The translations under genes were made by a program, and so were the position numbers. Below are positions 45,202-57,587 of a stretch of DNA of 64,000 nucleotides, piece by piece. Positions within the stretch are counted from its first letter, which is position 1. Each line of letters starts with the position of its first letter. The notes beneath the pieces were generated by a model. That model was not told the DNA's origin. It did no database searches and saw only the letters and a list, made by a program, of their open reading frames with translations. This DNA comes from Lotus japonicus. Its lineage: Eukaryota > Streptophyta > Magnoliopsida > Fabales > Fabaceae. Location of the stretch: positions 560,501 through 624,500 of the forward strand of contig NC_080043.1 of assembly GCF_012489685.1 (NCBI RefSeq). Direction: 5' to 3'.

Positions 45202-47988
45202 TGTTGAGATATGAATCAGCACCGTTGTCATCTACTTTATTTCATATAATCAAAGAATGCCTACTATATGAGCATTGGTAGTCGTGATGAATTATGAGCT
45301 GTTACGTTTTTATGAGTGTTTACATTTCTAATTTATTTTTAGATAAATGGGTAGAATTGTTATAATTTTTCAATTATGATTTTCACTAAAAAAAGAGAAA
45401 TAAAACCCAACTCAAAATGAAGGCAAGGCTCACTCTTTGTCTCTCCTTAATAAGTGAGACACAAAATGACTTGTAATGTTGGATAATTTTCCACATAGGA
45501 TAGAAGCTCATACCCCTTACTCATGATTTCCTCAAACACTAGTTGGAAATTGGACCATATTGTTGGTTATTGTTTTCTTCAATAATCAAATACAAATACT
45601 AATATACACTTCAGTAGAATTTTCAGGGCTGTTCTATAATTCCTTATTTACATTGTAATAGTTTTTCCAGTGACTAGGAACAACATATACCATATTGGAA
45701 AAGTTGTTACTAGGATTTAAGGACTGGTTACATGGCTAGTTTGCCTTGAACCACATACTGCTAATGCTGTTGAAGCATTGACTCTATGATTCATATGGTT
45801 GGAAATGGCGTGGAGCCATGGACTTAAAACATCCAATTTTTATCATATGGTTCAAAGCGTGGAGAAATCAGAACCAGTACTTTAATTAGTCTCATTTGTC
45901 CCAAGTGAGTGAAAAGTAGTTTTCTCGCACACACTAACACTGTACCTCATAATTAGTAGGGAATGACATTGAGGTTTCCTTCAAGTGCAATAAAACAGAG
46001 AAAATAAGTGCTCTTCATGGGCCATTTTGACAGATATGATGAGTATATTAGCACTACAATTATGTCTAATGAAGTCTCATTCCAAGGAATTGTGATTGAT
46101 TGATGAGTGTCATGAACCTACTATCCCAAAAGCTTTGTTGGATGAAGACACATAAATGATTTTATATTATACTTCTAACACGCCCCTTACACAATAGTCT
46201 ATCGGGCTAATGAACTTTTTCTACCAAACTTGTTCTTATTTACTTAAGTATATGCAGCAGCAGCATCTGCAAAATTCTTTAATTATAAGCAATCTTCTTT
46301 TTGGACCAAATCTGACTTAGGATTTACATAATTAGTTAAATTAAAGGGAGTACATTATTGAAGCCATGCCAGAAGAAAAGGAGCGGTCCACATTAAAATA
46401 GCCAAGTATATAGCTTGTGCAAACATAATTTCTGTATTTGAAGTAAGTTGACCAAACAAGGGAGTGGAACTAGTGGAGGACAAAATGATACAAAATGCCA
46501 ACTCACTTGACCCTTTTAACATCATAATGCATGCATTTTCTTTCAAGTTTGAAGTCTGATCCATTTTCATTTTTGAGAGGTTCATTCACTTCCATTCATT
46601 CGCCTACTTTTAAAGCAAGCCAAAATGTTTTTTCACACCTCAGAATGTATAGATTATAGAATGGGTACAATACTTCAGTTTAGCTGTCTCAGAACCATAT
46701 ACAATTGTTCTGTATTAAACCTCATTTGAAGATTTAGCAACAATGCTTTGATGTTGTTTCTAATTCTAAAGGTAATAGCTAAATAATAATAGCCATCCAA
46801 TTTGCTTTCTATTCTATAATATGAGGCTGGTTAGCAGTACACTCTATTGAACCCACAATCTCAGACACTTGTTATGATAAAATTTATTTTTAAAATAATT
46901 AATATATTTCTCTGACTTACTAAAAAATGTGTTATATATTTTAAAAATTAAACCAATATAACATGAGGTGTATTAAAGAGTGTGTTTAAAAGAATGTGAT
47001 GCTGACATTACTCATTCTATATTATCTCTTGTTTTGAATGTTAGCCAACTAAAGTGTTGTGAGAGTCTCTCTGCCATCACTTTGATTGGTATTTCAACTT
47101 TTGAGATGACATGGTACAGTAACCTGAGAGGCATCTCCTGATGAAAACAAATTCTGAAAGTGGAAAAGGACATGGAGGAGGAAGTCGACCACAAATGTTC
47201 AAATCATTGAAAGAATTTGTGCCACCTACTTTCATGAGACATTTTTAGGGTCTTCTCCTCTACCCCTATATGATTTGATGCTTCACTCAATGTAGTTCAG
47301 ACTTCAGGCATAAATTTCTCATTCTTCATTATGCTGAATTTTTAGCAATAGCACAACACTAATCACCCAGTAAACTTGAGATAACATTCACCAGTAAAGC
47401 CTGTAGTGTTGGTCAAATTCACTAGTTTTGCATATATCATGTCATAATTATTGGCAGAGCACTAATGTGTACGCATTTGAGTTTACCTTAAAATGAAAGT
47501 TTTAAATTCTAACTACTCGCTTTTAGGAAATTAACATATAGTTCTAATTGCACTCTTATCCATGGACTTGTTCAAGGTCAAGATCCGATCAAATGGCCCC
47601 AAAGCCATCATGGCCAGCCCATATAAGGCTACCAATCCAATTCCATGGTCAAGTCACAAGTATGACAAAGGAAGACGAACCTTTCATCTTTCTAACTAGT
47701 TATCTTAACCATAAACGTTAAGATTGGAACCATGGTTGAGTTGTTAAACCTAGGGTTGAACTGTTATGTCACGCGAACATTCAGTTATGGCACGATAGCA
47801 AACGGTTAACTCCAAAACAGTTGAGCAGACGAAAATATCACATGGCTATAAACACTATTCATTGACCATCCAAGGGCTAACTTCAACAATCTCCACAATG
47901 AACATGCTTTGATATATGGTAGTAATGATTTAATTTTTTTATTCCTCCAATTATTAACAAACAAAGATCAATGGTTGGCATCATCATG
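45202..47988. other. Possible LTR start, then intergenic sequence
   Basis: The first bases may be the copia 3' LTR, whose end I could not place. A weak LINE RNase H-like stretch (VEALTL...LEMAWSHGL) is visible around 45770-45870 on the plus strand. Otherwise no gene, RNA or transposon end was recognised. Confidence 0.35.
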
Positions 47989-47996
47989 CATGGTAG

Positions 47997-48744
47997 CAGG
48001 GCCGTCTCAACCAATATTGAGGCTTAAAGCGAACTCTAAGAATTAGGCCTTTATAAAATTAATTTTTTAATCTAAATAATTTAAATAAAATTTATTTTCG
48101 GGCTTTTTGAGATTCAAAATCGTTTATTAAATTATCATAATCGATTCTTTTAAAGTTTCTTTTCCAATAGATAATAAAGTCAACTCATTTAATCTTTGCT
48201 GAGATATTGTTCATCTTACATATGATATGATTTTATTAATTTTAATTTTGAAAAACTATGTTCCGCATAAGTAACACTTACAAGAATTGTTAACATTATT
48301 CTATAAGCAATATATGCATTTGGGAAAGAATCAATTCTTTTTACATAATTAAGTATGTCAATTGGTGTATCATTTTCTACATGTATAATTTCTTTTAAGA
48401 TATTTAGTTATGTAAATTAATCCAGTCTATCAATATTTGAGTTTTCATTAGGTTTTAATGAACGTTCAAGATTAAGACGAATTCAAAGAGATCAAATGAA
48501 AGGTCACACTCCTCTTCTGCTTTTTATCAATTCAAAATACTCAATAAATTTAATTTAATTGAAAATAAATGTTGCACTTAATAAATTCATTCCTTTAGGC
48601 ACTCAATATGTTATTTAATTGGTCTATTCTTGGATTATTTCCTTTGAAATATATACTAGTTTGTTTAAAAAAAAAATTTGGGGCCTAAAAAATGTTGGGG
48701 CCTAAAGCGAGGGCTTTACTGGCCTAAGGGTTGAGACGGCCCTG
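47997..48744 (-). mobile_element. hAT element with transposase C-terminus
   Basis: Ends CAGGGCCGTCTCAACC and its inverse GGTTGAGACGGCCCTG are flanked by perfect 8-bp CATGGTAG at 47989-47996 and 48745-48752. On the minus strand (about 48420-48075) a frame reads ILVSVTYAEHSFSKLKLIKS and, after one frameshift, ISQQRLNELTLLSIGKETL. This is the C-terminal dimerisation region of plant hAT transposases. The 748-bp element is therefore an internally deleted, non-autonomous derivative. Confidence 0.85.
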
Positions 48745-48752
48745 CATGGTAG

Positions 48753-50985
48753 CAGTGGTAATCGATATATGGTAGTAGTGAAGTAATGGATTTTAATATA
48801 GGCCCTTTTAATATATTCATACCTCATTTTCTCATTAATCTCATTTTCACATGTTTTTACTTCATATCTCTTTTTACATTTTTTATTACAATCACTTACC
48901 ATGTATCTAAATTTTCTCTCTTTTTTCTTGAGTGGGATTGAGGTTTGTAAGATGTTATCCTAAAGTAATTTCCATTGAGTAAAGGGATTGAAGAATTTTG
49001 AGCGATAATGATCGACACTCCCATGATTAAGCTTCCAAAAAGAAAATGTCTCATAGCCACTCAATGAAGTGGAGACATCTCAGATAGAATACTCGAGAAA
49101 GTATAATAAGAGGAATAAATGATAGATGTCTTATATTTATTGGTTTGAACCTTATAGGATTTTTTTTATAAATAGGTTCCAGACTACTGGGCAGGGCGTC
49201 AATGTTATGTTGGGGAGGCCAGCAGAGGCCCACTCCTGGGTAGGAGTTTCAGGATCTCCCTGAGGAGGTTACCCACCAATTGTGATTTTACAGTCTCTAA
49301 TTAAGGAGATTCGAATCATCGACCTATGAGGAATGTGAGAGTTAAACTTGAAATCTGAAGTCAGTTGTGCCAACCCATATTAGCACCTTGTAGGATTTCT
49401 GTGGTATGAAAAAAATAAAGTATATGAAGGTAAATATATTGTTAAGATATTCAAAAATTAAAATTAGATGAATCAAGTGCATATTTAAGGTTGATATTAG
49501 GTAAATCCAAGAATCTATTATGGATAAAACAAATCAATCCAAACATGCTAAAACATGTTTAAGCCTCAACTCTTGCATCACTTTTAGTAATGCTCAAACC
49601 TTCAAAGAAATCCTCAAATTGAAAGGCTAATGTATTTATCGAAATCAAGAGAGAGGCAAAAAGGCTACCAAAAGCCCCACCAAAACTGTTAACCGCAAAC
49701 ATGATACCTTACTTCGAACTTACACTTCATGCCCAAAAAATGACACATTGATGTTCAAAAAATACTACAATATCATCTAAAATGCACCTAAACTACGCTA
49801 ATTTTGAATGGTATTAATAAAATAAGAGTTTAATGGTTGTGCATTGTCAATATAAATATTTTTTATACGGACATCTAAAAATTGAGTGTCACGTATTTAA
49901 AAGCATTTATGATCCTTTTTATTTTAATTAAATTAAAAGCTTATTTTTTGATTTGACAATCGATGTCTGTGTAAAAATTGTTCACACTGATGGTGCATTA
50001 CCATTAAATTTATAAAATAAAGGGATAATTGGAAACATTATATATAGTTCACTCGAATCTGGATCCTCTCTCGCCGGTTAATTGTCTCTCTAGCTCCATG
50101 ATGAATTTTATAAGAATTGATTTTAATGTCACTCATATATAGATATTGTAATTCTTATATCATCTCCTTATGCACTTTCAATGTGTAAAATGTGTAATTT
50201 GTGTTCCACACTTATAACTTATAAGTGTGCTAAAATTAGGTGACGAGAAAATGAAAAGTGATGACATTAAAATCAATTCCTAACATATTTTGATAAGGAA
50301 AGTATAGTAAACACCGGATTGACTCCTCTAAAGTAAGCTCATTGCGGTAGTGTAAATTATTATACTTAGTTGTTTTTATTGACTTTTCAAATTAGGTCAT
50401 CTATATTAATAGTATGATGAATTACTTTATTCTCTTAAGTAAGTCTTGGAGTTAAATCCAAACACCTAACGGGTGTAGAAAGGCAAAGTGAGAATAAAAG
50501 AGAAAAATAAATAATGAATATAATATAAGTATATGAAAAGAAATGAACAAAATGAGATGTAGGATGAAAATGGCAGTAATCACCGGTGACAAATACCATG
50601 CAGTTTCACAGTCAATTCATGAAATGCATAATCTGTTATTAGTTAAACAATATGGCACTGATACAGGATATACTTGCTGGCAATTTCATCGATCATCTTG
50701 ATCAGTTACCAAAAGATCCATTTCCAATTGACTGTTAGAAATACAGGAATGAAGGACGACACAAAGAGAGGGAAAAGGGAATGAAAAATGAAGGTAGAGA
50801 TGGGGAGCACCATGCATTATTGATGCCTAATGTATAAAGCCTCTTTCCCATGCTCCACAATCAAAGAGTCCCACCATCCACTTTGGAAGATACAGGGATA
50901 CCTTTTTCTCATTGGGCCAGCAGTTTCAACCACTAGTAATTTCCTTCCTTCCCATCTTTTCCAATCTATAAGTCAACTACACACA
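48753..50985. other. Upstream region of NIP6;1
   Basis: 49200-49390 contains a decayed repeat related to 39588-39700 (CCTGGGTAGGAG, then GGAGATTCGAATC, then AGTTGTGCC). The rest is A/T rich without a gene. The last few hundred bases presumably hold the NIP6;1 promoter. Confidence 0.4.
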
Positions 50986-50989
50986 CTGC

Positions 50990-50997
50990 TATATATA
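50990..50997 (+). promoter_or_regulatory. TATA box of NIP6;1
   Basis: TATATATA lies about 150 bases before the start codon, giving a leader of about 120 nt with no ATG in it. Confidence 0.5.
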
Positions 50998-51141
50998 CCA
51001 GACCATTAGGCACTCTCATTGTAGAGACAAACAAAATATATAGCAACTCTAATCTCAAGGCCTTCTCTGTCTACCTCTCCACTCAAATTTCTTGTGGTTT
51101 CTGTTTGTCTAAATTTACTTTTGTTGAGGAGTGCTGGAGAG

Positions 51142-54100
51142 ATGGACAACAATGAGGACATTCCGTCCATACCTTCAACACCCGCAACCACGCCAGGACA
51201 TACCCCTGGTCGACCCCTTTTTGGTGGGTTGGGGTCTGATAATAGAACAGGGAATAATGGTTATGGTAAGAAGAAGAAGTCCCTCCTTAAGAATTGTAAT
51301 TGTTTCACTGTTGAAGAATGGACCATAGAAGATGGAGCCTTGCCCGCCGTTTCTTGTTCATTGCCATCCCCTCCTGTCTCCCTAGCAAGAAAGGTATTCC
51401 TACATAGCTAAATACTTACCCCTCCATCTCTCTATACATAATGGAAAATGCCTGTTGGAAACTCAATGATGTTGTAGTTGTAGACACAACTACCATTTGC
51501 GGAGATGCAGTACATGTTACGTTATATACGATCTGCTCATTATGTGTTAAAATTAAATTTGCAAAGCAACTATTTTAATTTGTGAACTAAATTTTTCTTA
51601 GTTCAAGCTAGACATAGCCTTAACATATTCCATTCTAATCTCATTTTTCTGGGAACATGCATAAGAAGGAACTAGCAAAAGAGCAGTTTTCATTGAAGTG
51701 TTGTATAGTATTTGTTGGATATTAGCATTTGGGTTGGTTTTGCAGGTAGGAGCTGAGTTTATAGGGACTTTCATTCTGATGTTTGCTGGGACAGCCACTG
51801 CTATTGTGAACCAAAAGACACAAGGTGCTGAAACTTTGATTGGATGTGCTGCCTCAACTGGTCTAGCTGTTATGGTTGTCATCCTCTCCACCGGTCACAT
51901 CTCCGGTGCTCATCTCAACCCTGCTGTCACCATTGCTTTTGCTGCATTGAAGCACTTCCCATGGAAGCATGTAAATTGAACAACAAGCTTTTCCCTTTTC
52001 CTTAATTGAATTGCACATTGCTACTAGCTGTTAAAGCATTCATCCTCATTATTGATGAACAAGTATTGAATTTATATGATAAGTACTTATTATTGATATA
52101 CTCCACTTAAATATTAATGATTGCAGGTGCCTATGTATATTATTGCACAAGTTATGGCAGGAATTTGTGCTTCATTTGGTCTGAAAGGGGTATTCAACCC
52201 TTTCATGAGTGGTGGAGTCACGGTTCCTTCTGGAGGATATGGTCAAGCTTTTGCTTTAGAGTTCATTATCAGCTTTATTCTCATGTTCGTTGTCACTGCA
52301 GTCGCTACCGACACAAGGGCTGTGAGTTTTTTCATCCTCTTTCTTTGCCTTTCTTTTTTACTTTTTAGTTTATATACAAAAGTGCAAGATTGACTTTGTG
52401 ATAGAGAAAACGTCTAATAAAGTTTAAGCTAATAAGTTAATTGGTTCCAGTAAAAGTGTTCTATTAAGGCTCAGTTTGGAAGAGTTTATTTGAGCTTATC
52501 TGACAGCATAAGCTCTTATGCCAGTGTTTGAGAGAGTTTATGCAAACAGCTTATGACCTGTCATAAGCTATTTTCAGCTTATTTTCATAAGCTACTCAGG
52601 ATAGCTTATGAAAAATAGCTTATGCTTATATACAGCTTATTTTTAATTTATTTCAATAAATTTTCAAATAGCTTATGAATAAGCGTTTATGACCATAAGT
52701 GCTTAATTAAACTGCTTTTCCAAACGGGGCCTAAGTTGGTTGTTATTGTTTATAGACACATGTCAGGTTGTTATTGGATAACAGCAAGAACAAAGGTTAT
52801 TGGAATTGTACCAATTTTCTCCTTTAGTAATTACAATATTTTTTCGTTATTTTTTTTATTCCATCAAACTTTGTTTGAATATAAAAATTTAATTAAAAAG
52901 TTAAAATAAATAGTTGGAACGACAAAAGATAAATATATAGTAATATATACTACCTTTTTTTTTTAAATAACCCAAAAGTAGTGTATAATTAAATTAATAT
53001 TTATGATGACTTTATTCATTTAAGGTTCTCTAAGATTATTTTTTAAATTAAGAATGATTATAGAGAAAATATATTAAAATATTGATATTGAAAATAGAAA
53101 AATATAATAAACTATAAATTATAAGTTATTAGCTCAATTTTTAAGATTGAATTTCTTTCAAACATAATTAAAGAAACTAATACTTTGATCAAGTGGGTTG
53201 ATGTAGTGATTTAGCACTTCATACATTTAGCAAGTGGTTGATGGTTCAAATCTCAACTCTTGTAAATGAAAAAAACTCATTAGTCAACCCCTACCGCTTA
53301 GTGCATTAACCGTGAGGTAAGGGATTAGTCCCATAGTTAACCAGTGTAGATATCATGACAAAGTTTGTCCTACAATAGTAAATATTTGTGCTCAAGATCA
53401 ATAAGTTGATGACGTTTAAGACAGAAAAAAAAGACATGTCCACAGTTTTCTCCCAGTAAATTCACATAAAATTTGTTCACACGCGGATTGTCAATGCGAA
53501 CATGTTTTACAGCAAGATCACACTTTGCCTGCGTTTTGAATAGGATTTGGAATCCTACTGGTTCCCCCATTTTTCTTTCCGGGACGAAGGTTTCGTTCTT
53601 AAATTAAGGTTCTTCCAAAACAAAAAGCAACATAAACTCTGCATGCAGGGTCTCTCATTTCATAGATGATAAGTCCCCTATGCATAACATCATCTGCAAC
53701 TAATATTATGCTTATGCAGGTTGGAGAGATGGCCGGAATTGCGGTGGGAGCGACTGTCATGCTCAATATACTCATAGCAGGGTATGTCCCAACTCAACAT
53801 CTCGGCTTTCCCCAAACAATCCCAAGTTTACAAACTTGTTTCAATATCTACATGTACCCTACAATCACAAATTACCATATAATTGCTATTATATACATAG
53901 GTCCTGTTTGGATAAGAACCAAAGAGCACATATTTGAAGTTTATCTACTAAAAAAAGCACTGAAAAAACTTCGATAAATATTCTTTGGTCCGCATCCAAA
54001 CAAACTCAGTATTTCTCACATAGCATAGGTAAGGCTTGTCTGGCTCTTTTCTCTTTTTTGATTGATTCCTATAAACTGAATAACCCTCCATACACAAGAC

Positions 54101-54781
54101 GTGTATAACATGTTTGGATCAACACTGGGAAGTTTCATAATTACTTCTGGAAAGAAGCTACTAAGTGTGGTTTTAGGGTTTAACGGGCTTTTGATTGTGT
54201 TGTCCACCACAATCCAAACATGCTAGTAATATTTTGAAGACATGGAAATTTTGAAAACAAACAAGACGGAACTAGCCAGTCTATGCCGTGTCTTTGTTTT
54301 CAGCTACACTTAACGGAGAAAAATAGATGGCCTTACTCATATGAGCCTTACCTAAGGAGTGAAAAACATAAAAAGAAAAGTATAACTCCATTCCTAAATG
54401 CTAGCATTCTTACAATTTTCCTAGCATCACCTTGGTTGAGAGGGATTTTTAACTGCCTCAAGAGTTAATTGTGAACAACTTACAAAATTAGCATACAAAG
54501 ATATATCTAAAACAGCACCTACAAAGAAAAAAAATAAGACTTATCTGATCATATGTTTCATACTGTACTGCAGGCCAGAAACCGGAGCCTCCATGAACCC
54601 AGTAAGAACACTAGGTCCGGCGATTGCCGCAAACAACTACAAAGCCATCTGGGTCTATCTGGTAGCTCCCGTACTTGGAGCTCTGAGTGGGGCCGGTATA
54701 TATACTGCGGTGAAGCTGCCTGATGAAGATGAAGATAGTGCCAAGGTGGTGGGTTCAAACCACCCCAGCTTCAGAAGGTGA
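51142..54781 (+). CDS. NIP6;1: NIP6;1-type aquaporin (boric acid channel)
   Basis: Coding exons: 51142-51393, 51746-51970, 52127-52321, 53720-53781 and 54574-54781, 313 residues with six hydrophobic segments. It is a NOD26-like intrinsic protein of subgroup II, whose members move boric acid and other small uncharged solutes across the plasma membrane. The pore motifs are NPA (142-144) in [12 protein letters not shown] and NPV (253-255) in [13 protein letters not shown]. The NPA/NPV pairing fits NIP6;1 and differs from the NPS/NPV of NIP5;1. The pore-lining Ala near 119, Ala250 and Arg256 fit a wide selectivity filter. The Ser/Thr/Pro-rich N-terminus ([20 protein letters not shown]) and the FRR tail are typical of this group. 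Start is the ATG at the conserved MD; no upstream ATG is present. Introns 3 and 4 contain several small transposons. Confidence 0.95.
52469..52730. mobile_element. Tourist-like MITE in NIP6;1 intron 3
   Basis: It begins GGCTCAGTTTGG and ends CCAAACGGGGCC and is flanked by TAA on both sides, as for PIF/Harbinger elements. It is nearly collinear with the element at 31386-31666 in CCR intron 3 but lacks a few dozen bases near its right end. Confidence 0.8.
53175..53400 (+). mobile_element. Possible tRNA-derived SINE in NIP6;1 intron 3
   Basis: A segment with an A-box-like AAGTGGTTGATG and a B-box-like GGTTCAAATCTC is followed by a non-tRNA body (GTGAGGTAAGGGATTAGTCC). This order resembles plant SINEs. 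Ends and target duplication were not located. Confidence 0.35.
53901..54005. mobile_element. Small foldback element, NIP6;1 intron 4
   Basis: CCTGTTTGGATAAGAACCAAAG is mirrored about 60 bases later by CTTTGGTCCGCATCCAAACA, giving arms of about 24 bases in a 105-bp unit. It is too small to code and has no certain target duplication. Confidence 0.5.
54109..54222. mobile_element. Second foldback element, NIP6;1 intron 4
   Basis: CATGTTTGGATCAAC at the left and ACAATCCAAACATG at the right are inverted copies over 11-13 bases and enclose about 90 bp. The shared TGTTTGGAT end suggests a relation to the foldback at 53901-54005. Confidence 0.4.
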
Positions 54782-55814
54782 ATTGTCCCCATGGTCATAT
54801 AGGTCATCAGATTAGATGTTTAATATGGAAAGCTAGCAAAAATAAGAACTTGCGCTTGTGCACATAGAAGATATACAAAATATGTGTTCAGGTGCATGGG
54901 GTATCTATTACATCCAAGCAAGAACTGTGTGCTGTTTTGGCTCTCATGCAAATACAATACCTATTCCCTGTTTTCTTCATCTTCCTGTTCTCCTTCTCTT
55001 GTGATAAAACTAAAAGAAAGAGGAAGAAAAGACTGATTAGCAATTAGTCAGTAATTCTTCGATGTTCCAAGTGCATATCCGATAAAGAAAACCTTGGAAA
55101 GAAGCCATTAGCAAGCTTTACAAATTTCATCCCACGAAAAAACACAAAGGGAGAAGCATTTACAGAAATAGCTGGTGTTTTCTCTCCAACCAAATGGGAG
55201 TAATCAATGTTAAACATAGCAAGATGGCATATGCTTTTGTTCTTTTCTCATTTTTCCATTTCTCATTTTTCCACAATGTAAAAATTATGTGTGTTTCTAT
55301 ATCAGACATCAGTTGAGACGTTGAGTGCAGTGTAAACGAACTTTCATTTCATTTCATTCAGTCTCGAGATAAGTGCCAACATCAGTTTGTGTCGATGACC
55401 ACGAGTATTCAAACATAGTCTACAAAGTGAAGTTAATGCAAATGACACTAGACATAAAAATAAGGCAAACATTAAGATGTAACAGAAAACAAACAAATAA
55501 GAAAAAAAGAGTTTCAATTACAAGAAAGAAATTGGTAAAAATGTGCTAAAAAAAATGATGAATTGACAAAAGAACTGCACTCATCTATGTTCCTAAAGCA
55601 CCAAAATGAACTAAACAACTGACATTAACTATCAAAGCAGTTAAACTTAGCAAATTTCATTAGTTTAATTCATTATTTTAATTCATCCACAGTATAACAA
55701 CAAGAAAACAGAAAATGAGATCAAAGTGCAACACAGGTATTTACCTTGATTGAACTGCAGATAAGAAAATGGTGGCAGTTGTTGAAGGAGGAGCAAAAGA
55801 GGGGAAAATTGAAA
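54782..55814. other. Convergent region between NIP6;1 and next gene
   Basis: It contains the NIP6;1 3' UTR and presumably the 3' UTR of the minus-strand gene. No other coding or repeat feature was recognised. Confidence 0.4.
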
Positions 55815-56165
55815 TCAAACAAGGGAAATATCCCCTTGGTTTTGAGGGTGAGAGTAAGAGTGAGGGATTTGGGATCGGAAGAGAGAAAGAGCGAATGAAG
55901 CGATGAGGACACCGAGGAGATCGGCGAGGGCGTCCTTGAAGGAAGCACCGGAAGATTGGAAGTAACCGAGGTGATCGGCGGCTTCTTTGGCGGCGCCGGC
56001 GAGAAGAGAGGCGATGGATCCAATGGAAATGGCGCGGCGGCGGAGGAAGGGGAATGGGGCGAGGGAAGCTAGCTTGTAGAACAGGAGGGTGAAGGACAGA
56101 CACATGATCACGTGATAAAACTTGTCCGCGCCAAGCCACGGGTCGCCATCGTCATTCTCCTCCAT
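55815..56165 (-). CDS. Small membrane protein, DUF2279/YfiM-like
   Basis: Single-exon 116-residue frame. It opens MEENDDGDPWLGADKFYHV, where a DKxxH block precedes a hydrophobic segment (MCLSFTLLFYKLASLA). An Arg-rich turn (FLRRRA) and a second hydrophobic segment follow, then GAAKEAADHLGY and FKDALADLLGVLIASFALSL with a third. The DKxYH...KExxD...D(A)xAD pattern resembles small plant proteins related to bacterial YfiM/DUF2279; I recognise the pattern but know no biochemical role. Charged residues next to membrane segments could form a metal site, which is conjecture. The start is the first ATG; the frame runs a little further upstream without one. The next minus-strand gene begins 3.2 kb away. 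Confidence 0.75.
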   Translation of the reverse strand: MEENDDGDPWLGADKFYHVIMCLSFTLLFYKLASLAPFPFLRRRAISIGSIASLLAGAAKEAADHLGYFQSSGASFKDALADLLGVLIASFALSLFRSQIPHSYSHPQNQGDISLV

Positions 56166-56324
56166 GCCACCCAAAACCTCTGTTTTTCCTTCTCTTGTTC
56201 TACTCTAAATTTATAAAATAATTTAATTTAATGAAAAATGTCTTTGTTACATCTTTAAAATAACTTTGGTACATTGAAAAGATCAATTTGATCCCTGACT
56301 CTTTCGCTCCAACATTTAAATTGG

Positions 56325-56735
56325 TCAACTATGTTAGTTAATGAACACTTAACCATCAACCCACATTTTGTTTCTTGTAAGTGCCGGTAAATTGTGGGTG
56401 CTTAATGCTCTATCTTTCATAGTCACTTAGGAAGGTTTGATTAAGCTGTTCTTCCTAACTTTAACTGGTTTAGTAAGTGACTACTTTTCATTATCATGAA
56501 CTCATAGTTGCTATTTTGCACGTGAGAATATCTTATTTTTTTCTACACAAGTCTTTAAATTTGCCTACAAATTTTGTCTAGATGCATGTCCTCTTTTATT
56601 TAATCATTTCATTGTGATGCGCTAACGTCTGACCTTCCTCCTTCGGCTATTCTTTTAACGACTAGTCCCTGTGCTACAATTAACCTGTCCCTTCGACTGC
56701 TCAAAGCCGTCGTTACGATTTTTAGGTGCCAACCG
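56325..56735 (-). repeat. Dispersed LTR-like repeat, copy 2
   Basis: Diverged relative of 8268-8690. Matching blocks include GAACTCATAGTTGCTATT, TTGCACGTGAGAA and the edge GATTTTTAGGTGCCAAC. It lies upstream of the small membrane protein gene. Confidence 0.5.
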
Positions 56736-56739
56736 TTGT

Positions 56740-57587
56740 TACATAGACTTTTCCTTTAATGGATTTGAGGGGAGGTTGGAACTTGAAATAAATTCCCAGT
56801 TAACAATCTATGTATTGTTTTATTTTTATCAAGTGATTCCGAGAAATCATGGAAGGGAACCCATGTGTAGAGCACGCCGGTTTCAATAAGAAGTGACCAA
56901 AGTACCAAGGAAGGGAACAGTTTGGATGGTTGGTTTTGCAGTGGTCATCAATTGATACTGGAAAAGAACTCCTAGAGGTATGATATATATGATACAGTAT
57001 ACACTATACAGTAATTAGTGAGTTAGCATGGTTTAGAGTTTTAGACTGCAAAAATATATCTCCAACCTTTGAGACATGGATGATACAGTTCATAATTTTC
57101 ATCAATTGATTAATTGGCTTTTGTCTCTCTTTATATAACTCCTCACCTTTCAACGTTTATTTTTTTGACTTAGATTGGTGAAGGGTTTGCAATCAGCATC
57201 ATGAATTACTTACATAACTAAAATTGACACAGTAGAATAATCTTCAGCACAAGAAATAAAGGTTAATAGTGTATCCAGTTCACAATCTTGTAAGCCAGGA
57301 AATGTATAGAGCACGGAAAAGTTTGCTGCAAAGCTTACAAAGCAAGGTGATTTAAGATATAGACGTTTTCTTCACATGAAAAACCTCTAAGATAAATGTT
57401 CATAAAAATTGATTCATTATAGGTTTCATGTGGATCTTATATTGGGTTGCCATGCTCAGCAGCTACCCATATGAATGTATATTGTCATTGTCGTTCATAT
57501 CTTGAAGAACCTGATTCCTCCCAGAACTAACAAAATTATGTAAACACCTTGAAGAAAGGAGATCATTATAGCAGCCACATAGAGACC
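56740..57587. other. Intergenic sequence 3' of SLX9-like gene
   Basis: No gene or transposon ends recognised. It includes the probable 3' UTR of the SLX9-like gene. Confidence 0.4.

Noticed and set aside
46355..46585. 76-codon minus-strand frame with a hydrophobic end
   Set aside because: Short, no homologue recognised, no splice partners.
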